A DNA stretch of 14,458 bases, from assembly GCA_964519015.1 (NCBI GenBank), contig CAZFHZ010000084.1:1-14458 (forward strand), given 5' to 3'. The stretch is from CAZFHZ01 sp964519015 (GTDB taxonomy: Bacteria; Blakebacterota; Blakebacteria; Blakebacterales; CAYUVJ01). The notes beneath the pieces are model-generated. The model saw only the letters and a list, made by a program, of their open reading frames with translations, did no database searches and was not told where the DNA came from. Positions within the stretch are counted from its first letter, which is position 1. Every line of letters starts with the position of its first letter. This document shows, piece after piece, positions 13,614-14,458 of the stretch. The position numbers were made by a program, and so were the translations under genes.

Positions 13614-14458
13614 CTAGGGGTAGATAAGGCCCTCTACGGCCGGCTCCAGACGGCAGGCGGTGAGTTCATACTCCCTCAAGTCGGGAGAGGCCACAATCCG
13701 GAGGTAGTGACCTCTCGAGACTCGGCTGAAACCCGGTATGCCCTGTGGAAGGAAGGTAGTTCCCAGGTACTCACCGTCAGGCCCCACGATTAGAAACGTC
13801 CGCTGAGTCGGGTGGAAGTACGAGCGTGGATCTTCCAGCCAGAGGAATCCATTTTCATCGGTGAAGGCGTTGTTCCAGAATCCCCTCATCCTGGGGATCA
13901 CGACCTTCTTCTTCCATTCTTCGAGCAGGGACCGACCTAACTCTGAACCGGTAAGCCACCGTTTTTCGAAGAAACTCTGCACCAGCGCGCGATCATCCAC
14001 GGTCACGGGCTCTTTCTCCAGATTCAACCGGAAGAGTCCGGACAGATTCCCCTGAAGGTCATACCATTCGATGGTCGGTTCTTCCCCGGTCGTGTACATC
14101 ATGCCACGACCGGGAACGAATTCAATGTCCGACACCCCGTTCAAAGGAGATTCGGTGTTCCAGATTCCGTTGCCCAGTTGCAATGGCTGACCCAGTCGGA
14201 ATACCGGCGTCTCAAGGCGGGCGACGATCTCGCCACTCTGCTTCCTCACAACCGCCTTTCGGAGCAGTCCCTTGCCTTTCGGAACATGCTGATAGATGGC
14301 CACTTCTATTCCATCGGGCGTCGTGTAGACGCGATCAGGCAAGCCGTCTTTGCCCGCACTGAATCTAGTGAGCCGTACCAGGGTGCCATCTCGTGAGAAG
14401 AGGGACAGCCGATCGAGAGGCCGGTCGAAGACCGAGATCATTCCACCCTGAAGGGCGA
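13614..14458 (-). CDS. 6-bladed beta-propeller-like protein, C-terminal part (probably cut by window edge)
   Basis: I do not recognise a specific function. The at least 275-residue stretch has repeated blade-like units in which a strand is followed by Phe/Tyr, a polar turn and Asp-Gly or Gln-Gly: ISVFDRPLDRLSLFSRDGTLVR, IEWYDLQGNLSGLFR and FLIVGPDGEYLGTTF. This is typical of 6-bladed (NHL/TolB-like) propellers, often secreted or lipid-anchored and used for binding. An ATG exists at 14441, but the frame stays open to the window edge and the preceding residues ALQGG fit a preceding propeller strand, so the true start, and any signal peptide, is probably outside. The stop is TAG at 13616-13614. 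G+C is clearly lower than in all neighbours (one sampled 60-base stretch is about 52%, against about 73% in glnE), which may signal more recent acquisition or relaxed selection. Confidence 0.65.
   Translation of the reverse strand, partial: ALQGGMISVFDRPLDRLSLFSRDGTLVRLTRFSAGKDGLPDRVYTTPDGIEVAIYQHVPKGKGLLRKAVVRKQSGEIVARLETPVFRLGQPLQLGNGIWNTESPLNGVSDIEFVPGRGMMYTTGEEPTIEWYDLQGNLSGLFRLNLEKEPVTVDDRALVQSFFEKRWLTGSELGRSLLEEWKKKVVIPRMRGFWNNAFTDENGFLWLEDPRSYFHPTQRTFLIVGPDGEYLGTTFLPQGIPGFSRVSRGHYLRIVASPDLREYELTACRLEPAVEGLIYP

Noticed and set aside
14178..14396. Small 72-codon plus-strand frame within the beta-propeller gene
   Set aside because: It lies wholly opposite a frame with repeated blade motifs, and no binding site or family match was seen.
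1..14458. Mobile elements, CRISPR arrays, tRNA/rRNA genes or defence systems
   Set aside because: No transposase or integrase gene, evenly spaced repeats, tRNA-like cloverleaf or known defence protein was recognised; nearly all bases are taken up by housekeeping genes.

Overview
This window reads as an ordinary, gene-dense chromosomal segment of a GC-rich bacterium (about 70% G+C by eye over most of its length). No CRISPR array, tRNA, rRNA, transposase or phage gene was seen. The mre/rod shape genes and a 112-residue PII protein show a walled, probably rod-shaped bacterium with classical nitrogen signalling. The partial 6-bladed beta-propeller gene at the right edge and the overall gene style would fit Gemmatimonadota or a related phylum, but that placement is an impression and not a demonstrated result.

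Positions 1-6990 (minus strand, read right to left) hold one tight run of eight genes: glnB (PII) - purN - purH - mreB - mreC - mreD - mrdA (PBP2) - rodA (cut by the window edge). Gaps are 13-30 bases or genes overlap (mreC/mreD 4 nt, mreD/mrdA 14 nt, mrdA/rodA 4 nt). No room is left for internal terminators, so the run is probably one operon or a set of nested ones. It joins a nitrogen/carbon sensor, the two folate-dependent formyl-transfer steps of purine synthesis, and the elongasome that inserts lateral-wall peptidoglycan.

Positions 6991-7127 are a short divergent promoter region. A sigma70-like promoter points left to glnB. A weaker one points right to glnE and lies so close to the start codon that the glnE mRNA could be leaderless.

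Positions 7128-13568 (plus strand) hold glnE (glutamine synthetase adenylyltransferase/deadenylase), typA/bipA (ribosome-associated GTPase) and a class I/II aminotransferase that strongly resembles eukaryotic-type alanine aminotransferase. They are separated by gaps of about 100 bases, each with a GC-rich hairpin followed by the motif TATATT. PII and GlnE on either side of one promoter region form a plausible nitrogen-control pair: PII Tyr51, the uridylylation site, is conserved. The C-terminal nucleotidyltransferase half of GlnE has a degenerate signature.

Positions 13614-14458 (minus strand, converging on the aminotransferase) hold the C-terminal part of a beta-propeller protein of clearly lower G+C, cut by the right edge. 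I found no obvious new system. The points most worth a second look are the glnB-pur-mre-rod gene order, the altered GlnE motif, the eukaryote-like alanine aminotransferase, the recurrent hairpin plus TATATT elements, and a poly-G tract inside mreD.
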